Positions 56,801 through 64,000 are shown, numbered from the stretch's first letter. The stretch: 64,000 nucleotides of DNA from Bacteroidales bacterium (GCA_015061285.1 SUWW01000004.1:121963-185962), one strand, 5' to 3'. Numbers and translations: made by a program. Notes: generated by a model not told the origin, from the sequence alone.

Positions 56801-57173
56801 AGGTTTGACAGATGTAAAAGACTACTACCGCGACGAGAACTCTTGGTCGGTTCAGAATGGTTATATGGACGTTAACAAAGGGGCCAACTTGCCTCGTCCT
56901 CTCTATAGTGATAAGAACTTGCAAGAGCAGACCAAATATCTCCTCAACGCAGCTTATATGCGCTTGAAGAATATTCAACTCGGCTACACCTTGCCAGAAG
57001 AGATTGTTAGCAAATGGAGCCTCAGCAACGTTCGTATCTTCGTGTCTGGCGAAAACATCTTTACCATTACGAGCATGCCAGATCAGTTCGATCCAGAGAC
57101 TATCGGTACCGACCACAACAATGGTTATCCACTTTCGCGCACATTCGCTTTTGGTGTCAATCTAACGTTCTAA
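53871..57173 (+). CDS. SusC/RagA-family TonB-linked outer-membrane transporter (second copy)
   Basis: 1100 residues from the ATG at 53871; a TTG two codons upstream is less likely. Signal peptide MRRTISMCLPLKTYLLCFLL through KAQ, CarboxypepD_reg-like domain (about 38-110, ISGKVSDSEGQPIVGAAVVI), plug (GDIVVVGFGTQKKVNLTGAV, IYGSRAPFGVILITTKSGKE) and barrel ending GVNLTF. Sequence differs clearly from the first SusC, so the two pairs probably take different glycans. The SusD gene begins 18 nt downstream. The susD remnant about 300 bp upstream shows that another SusCD unit once sat here. Confidence 0.96.
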   Translation: MRRTISMCLPLKTYLLCFLLTLGLLCVPFTSKAQESRSISGKVSDSEGQPIVGAAVVIKGTTIGTTTDFDGNYNLANVPSDATLLFSCLGYNEEEIAVNGQSTLNVSMLESLEMLGDIVVVGFGTQKKVNLTGAVAVVNGDELSQRPVTTATQALQGMVPGLQIASSSGALDSNPSINVRGTATIGQGTSGSPLILIDGSEGDINTLNPQDIESISVLKDAAASSIYGSRAPFGVILITTKSGKEGKAVINYNNSFRFNSLIREKHMMNSVDFAAWVNDTHVNGGDGPFFNSDRMISIEIYRNAEKVSNGVRRYNGQNIYAFGLDLDPYTVPDENGKVKSFDGYANGIDDVDWYDVIYKNTTFAQEHNLSISGGKDELKYYTSFNYLNNEGFMRLATDKFTRFAATAKVSSQVREWLRLGYSMRWTRTDYERPSAMTDGLYNDMTRQGWPVLPLYDPYGNYYSSPSPALGLATKGKDTKQRDLLNHNVTVVVEPIEKWKTHFDFNYRTDNATRHWDSFVTYNHDIIKNEPYAYDKGSNIHEDLFKENYINFQAYSEYDFSLGTSNNFHVMAGFQTEQAKKVEFGLQRDGVLDPSKPEVDLTSGLSFDGDAIVPSVNGARNQWQTAGFFGRLNYNYEERYLFEFNLRRDGTSRFRTNRMWKTFPSTSLGWNIAHEDFWESLADVCGTLKLRASYGQLGNQNTNNWYQTYQTISYNAANGTWLQNGKKPNVTSAPGLISTSLTWERVVSYDLGLDFGFFDNRLKGSADFFIRDTKDMVGNAPELPAVLGTAVPVTNNTDLRTHGWELQLSWNDHFDNGFNYGVTFNLSDSRTKITRYPNNPTKSISTYIEGQYTNEIWGFETVGIAQSNDEMNAHLAKADQSTIGDKWAAGDIMYADINGDGKVSRGAQTLSDHGDLKVIGNSTPRFLTGLDINASFKGFDFRAFFQGVLKRDYSTGSNWGGGKEYMFGATASGVWWCAGLTDVKDYYRDENSWSVQNGYMDVNKGANLPRPLYSDKNLQEQTKYLLNAAYMRLKNIQLGYTLPEEIVSKWSLSNVRIFVSGENIFTITSMPDQFDPETIGTDHNNGYPLSRTFAFGVNLTF

Positions 57174-57191
57174 CATTAATATCAGAAAACG

Positions 57192-59225
57192 ATGAAATAC
57201 AATATAATACCAGTGGCACTATGCCTTACAGCTGCTGCCATTACTGCATGTGACGACTATTTGGAACAAACCCCACCTTCATCACTAACGCCCGAAGGCT
57301 TCTTCTCGTCGGATAGCAAAATTCAGGCTGTTGCAAACAAATTTTACCAAGATGTGTTGCCTGGCCACTCGCAGTGGAGCTATGGTCTCTATGCTAGTGA
57401 TAATAACACCGACAACCAGTCTGGTACGTCTGCCGATAATAAGTATGGTGATGGTCTTTGGAAAACATCCAACGATAATGGCAATTGGGCTTGGAGCAAC
57501 ATCCGTAATATAAACTATCAGCTTTCAGAAATATTGAAAGCCTATGAAAAAGGCGAGATAAACGGTACGGAAAATACTATACGCCAATACATAGGCGAAA
57601 TTTATTTCATGCGAGCATATTGCTATTTTGATATGCTTCAGAAGTGGGGCGACTTGCCAATCATTTCTGAACCACTGCCTGTTGATGAAACGGTGCTCGT
57701 AGAGAATAACAAACGTAGCCCACGCAACGAAGTGGCTCGCTTCATCTTGAGCGACATCGACAAGGCTCTCGAATTTATGACCGATGGCTTCGACAAACGT
57801 CACACTCGCATCAACCCTGATGCTGCGCTAACATTCCGCTCGCGTGTGGCGCTCTACGAAGGTTCTTGGCTTACCTATTTTGCTGGCACGCCGTTCGTTC
57901 CGCTCGGTCAAGGTTGGCCTGGTGCTACTAAAGATTACAATGCTTCATATCAGTATCCTTCTGGTTCTATCGAGGCAGAAGCTAAATTCTTCTTCGAAGA
58001 GGCTGTAAAATCGGCTGAGAAAGTAGCCGAGAAATACAAAGGCGCGCTCGCTATCAACACTGGCGAAATTCCTCAAAAAGAGGGCGATGCCGAAAATCCA
58101 TATTTCAACATTTGGGGTACGCTCGATATGTCTAATTCGCCCGAAGTCCTTCTTTGGCGTGAATACAACAAAGGTCTTGGCGTGAATAACTGCGTTGAAG
58201 TAGCATTGCAGCACGGCGACTATGGCGTAGGTATTACTCGCAGCCTTGTTGAAAGCTATCTTATGGCCGATGGTAAGCCTATTTATGCATCTATATATAC
58301 ATATAGCGACCAAACCATTGCTGACGTTGCAAAAGACCGCGACCCACGTTTGACCATATTCCTCAAAGTTCCCGGACAAGTAAATATGTTCAAGAATATG
58401 GATGCAAGTGAAGATCACGGCGTTGAAATTGAACCAACCCCCGATGTTATAGGCAAAACGGCAGAAACTTGCTACTCTACAGGTTATACAATTCGCAAAG
58501 GTGGCACGTTCGACAAAGCTCAAACTGGCAACGGTAACTGTGCAAATGCTGCTTGCATCTTCCGCGCTACCGAGGCTCTGCTCAACTACATCGAAGCAGA
58601 ATATATGCTCACCAAATCGCTCAGCAGTGGCCACATCGTTGAATATTGGACTGCCGTACGTACAGCAGCTGGTTTCACTGGCGAAGCTGCCAACCCATCA
58701 ACCACAATCGCTGCTACCGACATGAGCAAAGAGACTGCCGACTGGGGCGCATATTCGGCTGGTGAACTTCTTAGCGATGCTACACTCTACAACATCCGTC
58801 GCGAACGTCGTTGCGAGCTCATAGCTGAAGGTCTTCGCAATATGGACCTCCACCGTTGGCGTTCGTTGGATCAGTTGATAACAACTCGTGCGCACATCGA
58901 AGGTTTCCACCTTTGGAATACTCCAATGACCGATTGGTATAAGGACCTAAAGGATCAAAAAGGTAACAGCATTTTTATCTCAGATGGCTCGACAAACGCA
59001 ACAGTATCTTCGATAGAACTTAGCGAATACTATCGTCCACATGAGGTTAACCAAGCTAACAATAGCTTCTACAACGGCCTCACATGGCACATGGCTCACT
59101 ACCTCGAACCACTGCCACTCAAGCAATTCTTGCTCACTGCGTCCGACCACGCTACATATAGCAAGAGTCCGCTCTATCAGAATCCATATTGGCCTACTGA
59201 GCCCGATATGCCTGCTGAAAAATAA
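57192..59225 (+). CDS. SusD/RagB-family outer-membrane lipoprotein (second copy)
   Basis: A 677-residue surface glycan-binding lipoprotein. MKYNIIPVALCLTAAAITAC gives lipidated Cys20. N-terminal TPR-like SusD region (IRQYIGEIYFMRAYCYFDML) and C-terminal domain (LYNIRRERRCELIAEGLRNM, followed by DLHRWRSLD) are canonical. The end LEPLPLKQFLLTASDHATYS is also typical. No similarity to the first SusD tail. Partner of the preceding SusC, ending with a strong terminator. Confidence 0.95.
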   Translation: MKYNIIPVALCLTAAAITACDDYLEQTPPSSLTPEGFFSSDSKIQAVANKFYQDVLPGHSQWSYGLYASDNNTDNQSGTSADNKYGDGLWKTSNDNGNWAWSNIRNINYQLSEILKAYEKGEINGTENTIRQYIGEIYFMRAYCYFDMLQKWGDLPIISEPLPVDETVLVENNKRSPRNEVARFILSDIDKALEFMTDGFDKRHTRINPDAALTFRSRVALYEGSWLTYFAGTPFVPLGQGWPGATKDYNASYQYPSGSIEAEAKFFFEEAVKSAEKVAEKYKGALAINTGEIPQKEGDAENPYFNIWGTLDMSNSPEVLLWREYNKGLGVNNCVEVALQHGDYGVGITRSLVESYLMADGKPIYASIYTYSDQTIADVAKDRDPRLTIFLKVPGQVNMFKNMDASEDHGVEIEPTPDVIGKTAETCYSTGYTIRKGGTFDKAQTGNGNCANAACIFRATEALLNYIEAEYMLTKSLSSGHIVEYWTAVRTAAGFTGEAANPSTTIAATDMSKETADWGAYSAGELLSDATLYNIRRERRCELIAEGLRNMDLHRWRSLDQLITTRAHIEGFHLWNTPMTDWYKDLKDQKGNSIFISDGSTNATVSSIELSEYYRPHEVNQANNSFYNGLTWHMAHYLEPLPLKQFLLTASDHATYSKSPLYQNPYWPTEPDMPAEK

Positions 59226-59256
59226 TTAGGTATAACGTTATAGCTACCGTATAGCA

Positions 59257-59308
59257 AAGCGGGGCGAACATCTCGATAAAAGAGATTTTGCTCCGCTTCT
59301 TTTTTTTA
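59257..59308 (+). terminator. Intrinsic terminator of the second susCD operon
   Basis: AAGCGGGGCGA (59257-59267) pairs with TTGCTCCGCTT (59288-59298), with G-U pairs, followed by a run of nine T after one C. Confidence 0.85.
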
Positions 59309-59314
59309 TAACCA

Positions 59315-59349
59315 CAAAAAAACCGGCAACTATCAACAGCTGTCGGTTT
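59315..59349 (-). terminator. Intrinsic terminator of the DUF3791/DUF3990 operon
   Basis: On the minus strand AACCGACA (59341-59348 side) pairs with TGCCGGTT (59321-59328 side), one G-U, then seven T. It lies about 165 nt past the last gene of the module. Confidence 0.65.
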
Positions 59350-59380
59350 CAAATCTTTAACCAAATAAAACTCTAAAATT

Positions 59381-59454
59381 ATGAAAAAACGCTTGCTCAG
59401 TTATTAGCACTTATCGTGCCAAAGTTTGCGTTTCGATATGTATGGTTGTTGTGA
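59381..59454 (+). pseudogene. Possible decayed gene start (signal-peptide remnant)
   Basis: ATG AAA AAA CGC TTG CTC AG opens MKKRLLS and then stops (TAG at 59405). If one base is restored after 59400 the frame continues LLALIVPKFAFRYVWLL to a TGA at 59452. The joined peptide looks like a Bacteroidales signal peptide, and the bases before the ATG look like a gene leader. No body of the gene is left. Confidence 0.3.
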
Positions 59455-59512
59455 TTTCTTTCACGATAAAAGCAATTTTCAAATTGTCAGTCTGGTTTAC
59501 GAATGCGACTAT

Positions 59513-59770
59513 CTACTGCTCGAGTCGTCCTGTATTCAATTCTTTTTCCAAGTAAGAATATATATATCTGGCAGACTGAATGTAAAAACCTGAGCGAGGG
59601 TCGGATAGCATTTCATAAGTTTTGGAATTGTATAATTCTCTAAAGGCGTCATTGAAATTCAAACCTCGTTCCTCAATCAACAAGGCTGCAACCTGAGCTA
59701 AACGCCGTTCACGAAGAAACTCAAAATCGCGCTGCTCGTCTTGTGTCAATGGATTGATATTTGTTGGCAT
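59513..59770 (-). CDS. Small helical protein of a DUF3791/DUF3990 module (putative antitoxin-like)
   Basis: 85 residues from the ATG at 59770; an in-frame ATG at 59821 would overlap DUF3990 by 41 nt and is less likely. All-helical: LTQDEQRDFEFLRERRLAQV, AALLIEERGLNFNDAFRELY, SARYIYSYLEKELNTGRLEQ. It resembles the third small protein often found after DUF3990 genes in gut Bacteroidales and Firmicutes. It begins 10 nt after the DUF3990 stop. The role is inferred from context (possible antitoxin or adaptor). Confidence 0.6.
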   Translation of the reverse strand: MPTNINPLTQDEQRDFEFLRERRLAQVAALLIEERGLNFNDAFRELYNSKTYEMLSDPRSGFYIQSARYIYSYLEKELNTGRLEQ

Positions 59771-59780
59771 AATAATGTTT

Positions 59781-60257
59781 CTATAACTTATGTAGCAAAG
59801 CAATGGCTCGTTCTGTTCCAAAGTAATATTGGAATGTAATGCCAGGTAGATATTTCAACCGTTGTACAAGCGTATCAATATCAATGAGTTTGTCGGTGAA
59901 CAATTCTATCTGCACACCAACTTTATCGTTTGCAATAGGACCATACACAATATCATAGTCGTGAATCGGAACTCGGGTAGGATTGAAACGATTATCGACA
60001 ACAAATTTTGCCCAGTCGGCAGTGTATTCTTCAAATATTTTCACATTCAAAGAGCCTGATTTGAGTGCGCTTTCATCGAAGTTGTATGTATTAACAACAG
60101 GCTCTCCACCGAAAAAAAGTGCACGCTGTTCTGCCAAAAGTTTTGCTTGGTCAATATTGGCAGTCAAGTAGAAACCCTTTCCAAAATCTTTGTTTGGTTT
60201 CGATTTCGCCAATTCAATTTGTTGAATGTTTGTATTAGAGCCGTGATAAAGTTTCAT
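59781..60257 (-). CDS. DUF3990 protein, ADP-ribosyltransferase-like
   Basis: 158 residues, family DUF3990, which I recall as placed in the ADP-ribosyltransferase (ART) fold clan. The N-terminal KLYHGSNT and the later GKGFYLTANIDQAKLLAEQR match the first two NAD-binding motifs of ART/PARP enzymes (HG-S and G-x-G-x-Y followed by a helix). VQIELFTDKLI near residue 125-135 may be the third motif, with Gln rather than Glu leading it. The start overlaps the DUF3791 stop (ATGA). Such proteins are plausible NAD-using toxins or phage-defence effectors; no function is proven to my knowledge. Confidence 0.75.
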   Translation of the reverse strand: MKLYHGSNTNIQQIELAKSKPNKDFGKGFYLTANIDQAKLLAEQRALFFGGEPVVNTYNFDESALKSGSLNVKIFEEYTADWAKFVVDNRFNPTRVPIHDYDIVYGPIANDKVGVQIELFTDKLIDIDTLVQRLKYLPGITFQYYFGTERAIALLHKL

Positions 60258-60475
60258 ACCAATGCACCTCCATTTCTACGACAATATGTAGCAATACTCT
60301 CGATGTTGTCATCAAATGAGAGGGTGTGCATAACATTATAATGAGTGTACAATAATGTCATAGCTCCATATCGCTCGATATAGTTGGCGGCTTGTCTGTC
60401 TGTCAAGCCAAAGTGTTGGGCGAACTTACGTATGAGCAAAACCGTATATTCTGTAATGTCGCTAATTGGGTACAT
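60254..60475 (-). CDS. DUF3791 protein (putative antitoxin-like)
   Basis: 73 residues from the ATG at 60475 (an ATG at 60499 is possible). Helical, with IRKFAQHFGLTDRQAANYIE and YGAMTLLYTHYNVMHTLSFD, the DUF3791 pattern. DUF3791 genes are repeatedly found directly before DUF3990 genes. First gene of a three-gene unit with ATGA coupling to DUF3990. An antitoxin or regulatory role is inference from size and linkage. Confidence 0.65.
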   Translation of the reverse strand: MYPISDITEYTVLLIRKFAQHFGLTDRQAANYIERYGAMTLLYTHYNVMHTLSFDDNIESIATYCRRNGGALV

Positions 60476-60523
60476 TTTCAATTGTCGTATTTGCCGCAAA
60501 TTACAAACTTTTTGTGAATAGCT

Positions 60524-60946
60524 TTATTTTCCACTGCTACCAAAACAGCCTTCGCCACGGTCCGAAGTGCTGAGTTCGTTGGCCTCTTCGAGTGTCACTT
60601 CCGGATAAGGCAAAATTATCATCTGACCGCATTTCTCACCAACCTTATAAATAACATCGCGATTGCGCATGTAATATTTGAATTGCACATCGCCACGATA
60701 GCCCGAATCTACTACGCCCACGCTGTTGCAAAGCGATTGCTGCGTCTTGTATACCGATGAACGAGGGAAGAGCAATCCCACATGTCCGTCGGGAATTTCA
60801 ACCGAGATGCATGTGTTGTAGGTTATGATGTTGGTTGCTTCGTCGATGGCTATTTTTGCTACATACATATCGAATCCAGCATCGGTGGCGTGAGCTTTGG
60901 TTGGCGTTTGTGCCAATGTATCGTTCTTTTTGAATCTTAGTTTCAT
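60524..60946 (-). CDS. dut: dUTP diphosphatase
   Basis: A 140-residue trimeric dUTPase hydrolysing dUTP to dUMP and diphosphate. Motif 1 HATDAGFDMYV, motif 2 FPRSSV, motif 3 VGVVDSGYRGDVQ with the catalytic Asp, motif 4 KCGQMIILP and the C-terminal motif 5 RGEGCFGSSG are all present. Length is standard. It has its own -7 promoter element and is not coupled to the DUF3791 gene 48 nt downstream. Confidence 0.97.
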   Translation of the reverse strand: MKLRFKKNDTLAQTPTKAHATDAGFDMYVAKIAIDEATNIITYNTCISVEIPDGHVGLLFPRSSVYKTQQSLCNSVGVVDSGYRGDVQFKYYMRNRDVIYKVGEKCGQMIILPYPEVTLEEANELSTSDRGEGCFGSSGK

Positions 60947-60975
60947 GATATTTACGAGTTACTAATTATGGGTGC

Positions 60976-60983
60976 CAAAGATA
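60976..60983 (-). promoter_or_regulatory. Promoter -7 element TATCTTTG for dut
   Basis: Exact TAnnTTTG match on the minus strand, 29 nt before the dut ATG. Confidence 0.55.
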
Positions 60984-61036
60984 ACCACGGAGCGAATATT
61001 CCTATTTATGTCGATTTGTTCAATTTGCTGAAATCA

Positions 61037-61075
61037 CATAAGAAAGGCTGCTCTAAATATTTATAGAACAGCCTT
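61037..61075 (-). terminator. Terminator of the outer-membrane barrel gene
   Basis: AAGGCTG (61044-61050) pairs with CAGCCTT (61069-61075), then a bulge and TCTA/TAGA, 28 nt after the stop. The minus-strand tail TCTTATG is only moderately T-rich. Confidence 0.6.
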
Positions 61076-61103
61076 CAATAGTATAAAGTTTATATTTCAG
61101 ATG

Positions 61104-61706
61104 TTAGAAAGTATAAGCGCAACGTAGGCTAAGGAAGTTCCATTTGCCTTTTTCTTCATAACCGTCTTCATCGTATTTGTATTGATTGCTCAATCCTTTG
61201 TCGAAATGCAGACCTAAAGCAATGTGCTCGTTTAGTTCGAACATTGCACCAAATTTCAAACCGAAGCGGAAACGTTTGAATTCATCAGCCTCATACATAT
61301 TATCATCGATTTTGGTGCCATCAATTTTGTTCTTCCAAGAGAGACCCAAACCAAGCACTGGGCCCAATTCAGGACGAAGCTTGAACGAACCAATGCTGAT
61401 AGGATAACCCAACATTACAGGGATGTTGATCAATGTGTTTGTGGTAGAGAAGTCGCCATCTTTAGCAGACATCATTCCGAACGAAACACCAGGTTGTAGC
61501 ATAAGTTTTCCTGCAGGAATATCGGCGAACGCACCAACATTCCATCCAAAGCCGCCTTGCGACTCAGAAGCAGATACTCCATCGGCATCTACTTTGCTTG
61601 AATAAAAAGATGGACCTAATTCGGCTGCGACGCCAAACTTAACTTGTGCTTGCGCGCCAATGCAAAATAGTGCTGCAAGCATTGCTAATGTTCTCAAAGT
61701 TTTCAT
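61104..61706 (-). CDS. Outer-membrane beta-barrel protein (PorT/OmpW-like)
   Basis: A 200-residue barrel. Signal peptide MKTLRTLAMLAALFCIGAQA. The mature chain has alternating amphipathic strands (VKFGVAAELGPSFYSSKVD, KLMLQPGVSFGMMSA, FRFGLKFGAMFELNEHIALG) and ends in Phe (LRCAYTF), as outer-membrane barrels do. This is the 'porin family/PorT' group of Bacteroidales, function unknown. Single gene with its own terminator. Confidence 0.8.
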   Translation of the reverse strand: MKTLRTLAMLAALFCIGAQAQVKFGVAAELGPSFYSSKVDADGVSASESQGGFGWNVGAFADIPAGKLMLQPGVSFGMMSAKDGDFSTTNTLINIPVMLGYPISIGSFKLRPELGPVLGLGLSWKNKIDGTKIDDNMYEADEFKRFRFGLKFGAMFELNEHIALGLHFDKGLSNQYKYDEDGYEEKGKWNFLSLRCAYTF

Positions 61707-61943
61707 TTGCGTATTTATTTACAATTGTTAACGAAAACGAAGCAATAAAAAAAAGCGCACATATCCAAAAGAAATGTGTGTTGTTTTCAATTATGCATTC
61801 CGTAGAAGAATTTTTCGAGCAAGACTTCTCACCTTTTTTGTGCAAAGAGTTGGTATGCTGATAATGAGCTTTTCGGAGTTGAATTAACTTCTTTTTGCAT
61901 TGTGCATATTGAGCTTTGATATACGTGATATGGTGGAGATAAT

Positions 61944-61951
61944 TAAATTTG
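61944..61951 (+). promoter_or_regulatory. Promoter -7 element TAAATTTG for trkA
   Basis: Exact TAnnTTTG match 26 nt before the trkA ATG. Confidence 0.55.
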
Positions 61952-61977
61952 CTCGTTTTGAGAAGTAGACTAATCAA

Positions 61978-63315
61978 ATGAAAATATTCATAGCAGGAGC
62001 GGGCGAAGTAGGCAAACATTTGGCAAAGTTGTTTGTTGAAGGTGAGCACGAAGTGATGCTGATGGACGAAGATCGCGATAAACTCGATGAGGTTGCTCGA
62101 CGTCTCGACCTTATGACGCATTGTGGCCAGATGACATCTATCGAGGCCTTGCGCTCGGCCGAAGTTGGCGAATGCGATCTCTTCATTGCTGTGCCTCCTT
62201 ATCCCGACATGAGTATATTGGCTGCCATATTAGCCAAGCAACTCGGAGCTAATACAACCATAGCTCGAGTGAACAATTCCGAATATTTACAAAAGGAGAA
62301 TCTATATTTCTTTCGTCAGCTTGGCATCGACGAACTTATTTATCCAGAACGACTTGGTGCCGACGAGGTTGTTGAAGCGCTCAAAAGGGCTGGCATTCGT
62401 CAGATGTTTGAATCGAGCGATGGACAATTGGCGCTCACCGTCATCAAGGTGCGCGACAATGCTCCTATCATAAATATTCCGCTGATGAATCTTGATGCTC
62501 ATAGCCGTCATAGCTACAACCTTGTGGCCATCAACCGCCGTGGCGAGACTATCATTCCTCATGGTAGCGATGCGTTGCAAAACAATGATCTTGGTTATTT
62601 TGTAACTACACATCAGAATATTCCATCGATACTTACCGACTGTGGCAAAGAGCAGAAGCAGATAAGCAATGTGATGATTGTTGGCGGTAGTCGATTGGCG
62701 CGCCTTATGGCTCACGACTTGGAGGATAAATACAACGTGAAGCTCATAGAGATAAGCCGCGAGAAGTCGAATAGATTGGCCAACGAGCTCGAACGGACGC
62801 TGATTATCAATGGCGATGGCCGCAATATGCAACTCTTGCGCGACGAAGGCATAACTAAGATGGATGCCTTCATAGCTGTGACCGACAATTCGGAAATAAA
62901 CATTCTGGCTTGTCAACTCGCAAAGAAATTTGGCGTAGTGAAGACCGTTGCCGAAGTTGAAAATCTCGACTATATACCTCTTGCTGAGGAGATTGGCATA
63001 GGTACGGTTATAAACAAAAAACTTATAGCAGCAAGCTATATATATCGTCACACATTGCTATCGCAGTCGTCGTATATAAAATATTTGTCGTCGACGAATG
63101 CCGAGATGCTCGAACTTGTAGCACAAGAGGGGTCTAAAATCACCAAAACGCCCATACGCGAGCTTAGTTTGCCCAAAGATGTCAACATTGGCGGATTGGT
63201 GCGCAATGGCGAACCTATCATCGTTGATGGTTCAACTAAAATTGAAGTCAACGACAAAGTGCTTATTTTTGCAACACAACAGAGTATTCACAAAATAGAA
63301 AAACTGTTTGTCTGA
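61978..63315 (+). CDS. trkA: Trk potassium uptake regulator TrkA
   Basis: A 445-residue cytoplasmic K+ channel-gating protein with two RCK_N/RCK_C tandem units. First NAD-binding fold MKIFIAGAGEVGKHLAKLFV; second at about 225 (NVMIVGGSRLARLMAHDLED); RCK_C domains near 140-215 and 365-445. It would bind the membrane subunit TrkH/TrkG, whose gene is not in the window. Its stop overlaps the ruvX start (TGATG). No neighbour suggests a special role. Confidence 0.95.
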   Translation: MKIFIAGAGEVGKHLAKLFVEGEHEVMLMDEDRDKLDEVARRLDLMTHCGQMTSIEALRSAEVGECDLFIAVPPYPDMSILAAILAKQLGANTTIARVNNSEYLQKENLYFFRQLGIDELIYPERLGADEVVEALKRAGIRQMFESSDGQLALTVIKVRDNAPIINIPLMNLDAHSRHSYNLVAINRRGETIIPHGSDALQNNDLGYFVTTHQNIPSILTDCGKEQKQISNVMIVGGSRLARLMAHDLEDKYNVKLIEISREKSNRLANELERTLIINGDGRNMQLLRDEGITKMDAFIAVTDNSEINILACQLAKKFGVVKTVAEVENLDYIPLAEEIGIGTVINKKLIAASYIYRHTLLSQSSYIKYLSSTNAEMLELVAQEGSKITKTPIRELSLPKDVNIGGLVRNGEPIIVDGSTKIEVNDKVLIFATQQSIHKIEKLFV

Positions 63316-63740
63316 TGGGTAGAATAATGGCAATAGATTATGGCAAGAAGCGATGTGGAATAGCTGTTACCGACCCGTTGAAGATTATCGCTAATGCATT
63401 GTGCACTGTAGATACAGCACAGCTCGAGAAGTTTGTGAAGGATTATGTGGCCAAAGAGTCGGTGGAGACTATTGTGTTTGGCGAGCCTAAACAAGTTAAC
63501 GGCGAAGAATCGGAAACGATGCGCAGTATAAAACCACTCGTTGAACGTATGCGCAAAGCTTTGCCAGCCGTGAAAATAACCTTCTACGACGAGCGCTTCA
63601 CTACAAAACTTGCCTTGCGCACCATGATTGATGGAGGGTTGAGCAAGAAAGGACGAAACAACAAAAACGGAACTCTCGACAAAGTGAGTGCTACCATAAT
63701 ACTCCAATCGTATATGGAATCGACTGAATATCAATTGTAA
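63315..63740 (+). CDS. ruvX: Putative pre-16S rRNA nuclease / Holliday junction resolvase YqgF
   Basis: A 141-residue RNase H-fold protein of the YqgF/RuvX family. MGRIMAIDYGKKRCGIAVTD holds the first catalytic Asp, IVFGEPKQVNGEES the middle motif with Glu, and LDKVSATIILQSYM the last acidic residue. It is implicated in 16S rRNA 5' processing. The start at 63315 overlaps trkA; an ATG at 63327 is a shorter option. def follows 21 nt downstream, a common order in Bacteroidales. Confidence 0.94.
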   Translation: MGRIMAIDYGKKRCGIAVTDPLKIIANALCTVDTAQLEKFVKDYVAKESVETIVFGEPKQVNGEESETMRSIKPLVERMRKALPAVKITFYDERFTTKLALRTMIDGGLSKKGRNNKNGTLDKVSATIILQSYMESTEYQL

Positions 63741-63761
63741 ATACATAAAATATACTCATAG

Positions 63762-64000
63762 ATGCAACTACCAATAGTACAATACGGACATCCAATACTT
63801 CGTAAAATGTCGGTCGACATTGCGGCTGACTATCCAGAATTGTCAAAACTCATAGCCGATATGTATGAAACAATGTATCGAGCAGAAGGCATAGGCATAG
63901 CAGCGCCACAGATAGGCAAAAGCATCCGTCTTTTTGTTATTGATGCAACGCCCCTTGCCGAAGATTATCCAGAAGTGGCCGACTTCAAGCAGACATTCAT
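63762..64000 (+). CDS. def: Peptide deformylase (5' part, cut by window end)
   Basis: Only the first 79 codons are in the window. [20 protein letters not shown] and [19 protein letters not shown] are deformylase motif 1 and its surroundings (GxGxAAPQ). The zinc motifs EGCLS and HExDH lie beyond the edge. The enzyme removes formyl from new N-termini. It follows ruvX by 21 nt and is probably cotranscribed. Confidence 0.93.
   Translation, partial: MQLPIVQYGHPILRKMSVDIAADYPELSKLIADMYETMYRAEGIGIAAPQIGKSIRLFVIDATPLAEDYPEVADFKQTF

Noticed and set aside
61793-61861. 22-codon ORF upstream of trkA
   Set aside because: Too short, no promoter or family evidence, and it overlaps the likely promoter region of the barrel gene.
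1-64000. CRISPR array, insertion sequence or prophage
   Set aside because: No regularly spaced repeats, no transposase, integrase or phage structural genes were found; the repeats present are the susD-tail duplication and short intergenic motifs.

Overview
This 64-kb window is chromosomal DNA from a member of the order Bacteroidales (phylum Bacteroidota). The evidence is two SusC/SusD pairs, a FecR-type anti-sigma gene with an STN-domain TonB receptor, many short Bacteroidota lipoprotein signals, repeated promoter -7 elements of the form TAnnTTTG just upstream of genes, and start codons without clear Shine-Dalgarno sequences. The family within the order (Muribaculaceae, Prevotellaceae or similar) cannot be settled from sequence alone.

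Layout. 1-6.4 kb: tRNA-Val, an orphan SiaC-like phosphoprotein, an HGSNAT-like acyltransferase coupled to a GH89 alpha-N-acetylglucosaminidase, and pnp. 6.9-15.1 kb: a secreted protein, then a transmembrane-signalling locus (small acidic ORF, fecR, TonB receptor, DUF4249 lipoprotein) with an intrinsic terminator over the receptor start, then a second, convergent TonB receptor. 15.3-21.3 kb: housekeeping translation genes (cvfB-like, rlmN, a lipoprotein, aspS, tilS). 21.4-33.4 kb: an amidase/golvesin-type cell-wall protein, two tRNAs (Pro, Arg), PBP1A, an LRR lipoprotein, leuS and lineage-specific envelope proteins.

33.6-59.2 kb is an amino-sugar glycan utilisation region: a NagB-like/PIG-L fusion, nagB, a divergently oriented operon (GH20 hexosaminidase, XylR-type AraC regulator, histidine phosphatase), a ROK sugar kinase, a GH2 probable exo-beta-D-glucosaminidase, and two SusC/SusD systems. 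Together these could import GlcN/GlcNAc-containing oligosaccharides, trim them in the periplasm, phosphorylate the sugar and deaminate GlcN-6-P to fructose-6-P. Between the two SusC/SusD pairs lies a 3.3-kb cassette of unknown genes. It is flanked by a second, diverged copy of the last 22 codons plus terminator of the first susD, which marks a past duplication and rearrangement.

59.3-64 kb: a compact three-gene DUF3791/DUF3990 (ADP-ribosyltransferase-like) module resembling a toxin-antitoxin operon, then dut, an outer-membrane barrel gene, trkA, ruvX and the start of def, cut by the window end.

The items most worth a second look are the susD-tail duplication around the unknown cassette, the DUF3990 ART-like module, the terminator hairpin holding the likely start codon of the FecR-linked receptor, and the NagB-like fusion with Gln in place of the catalytic His.
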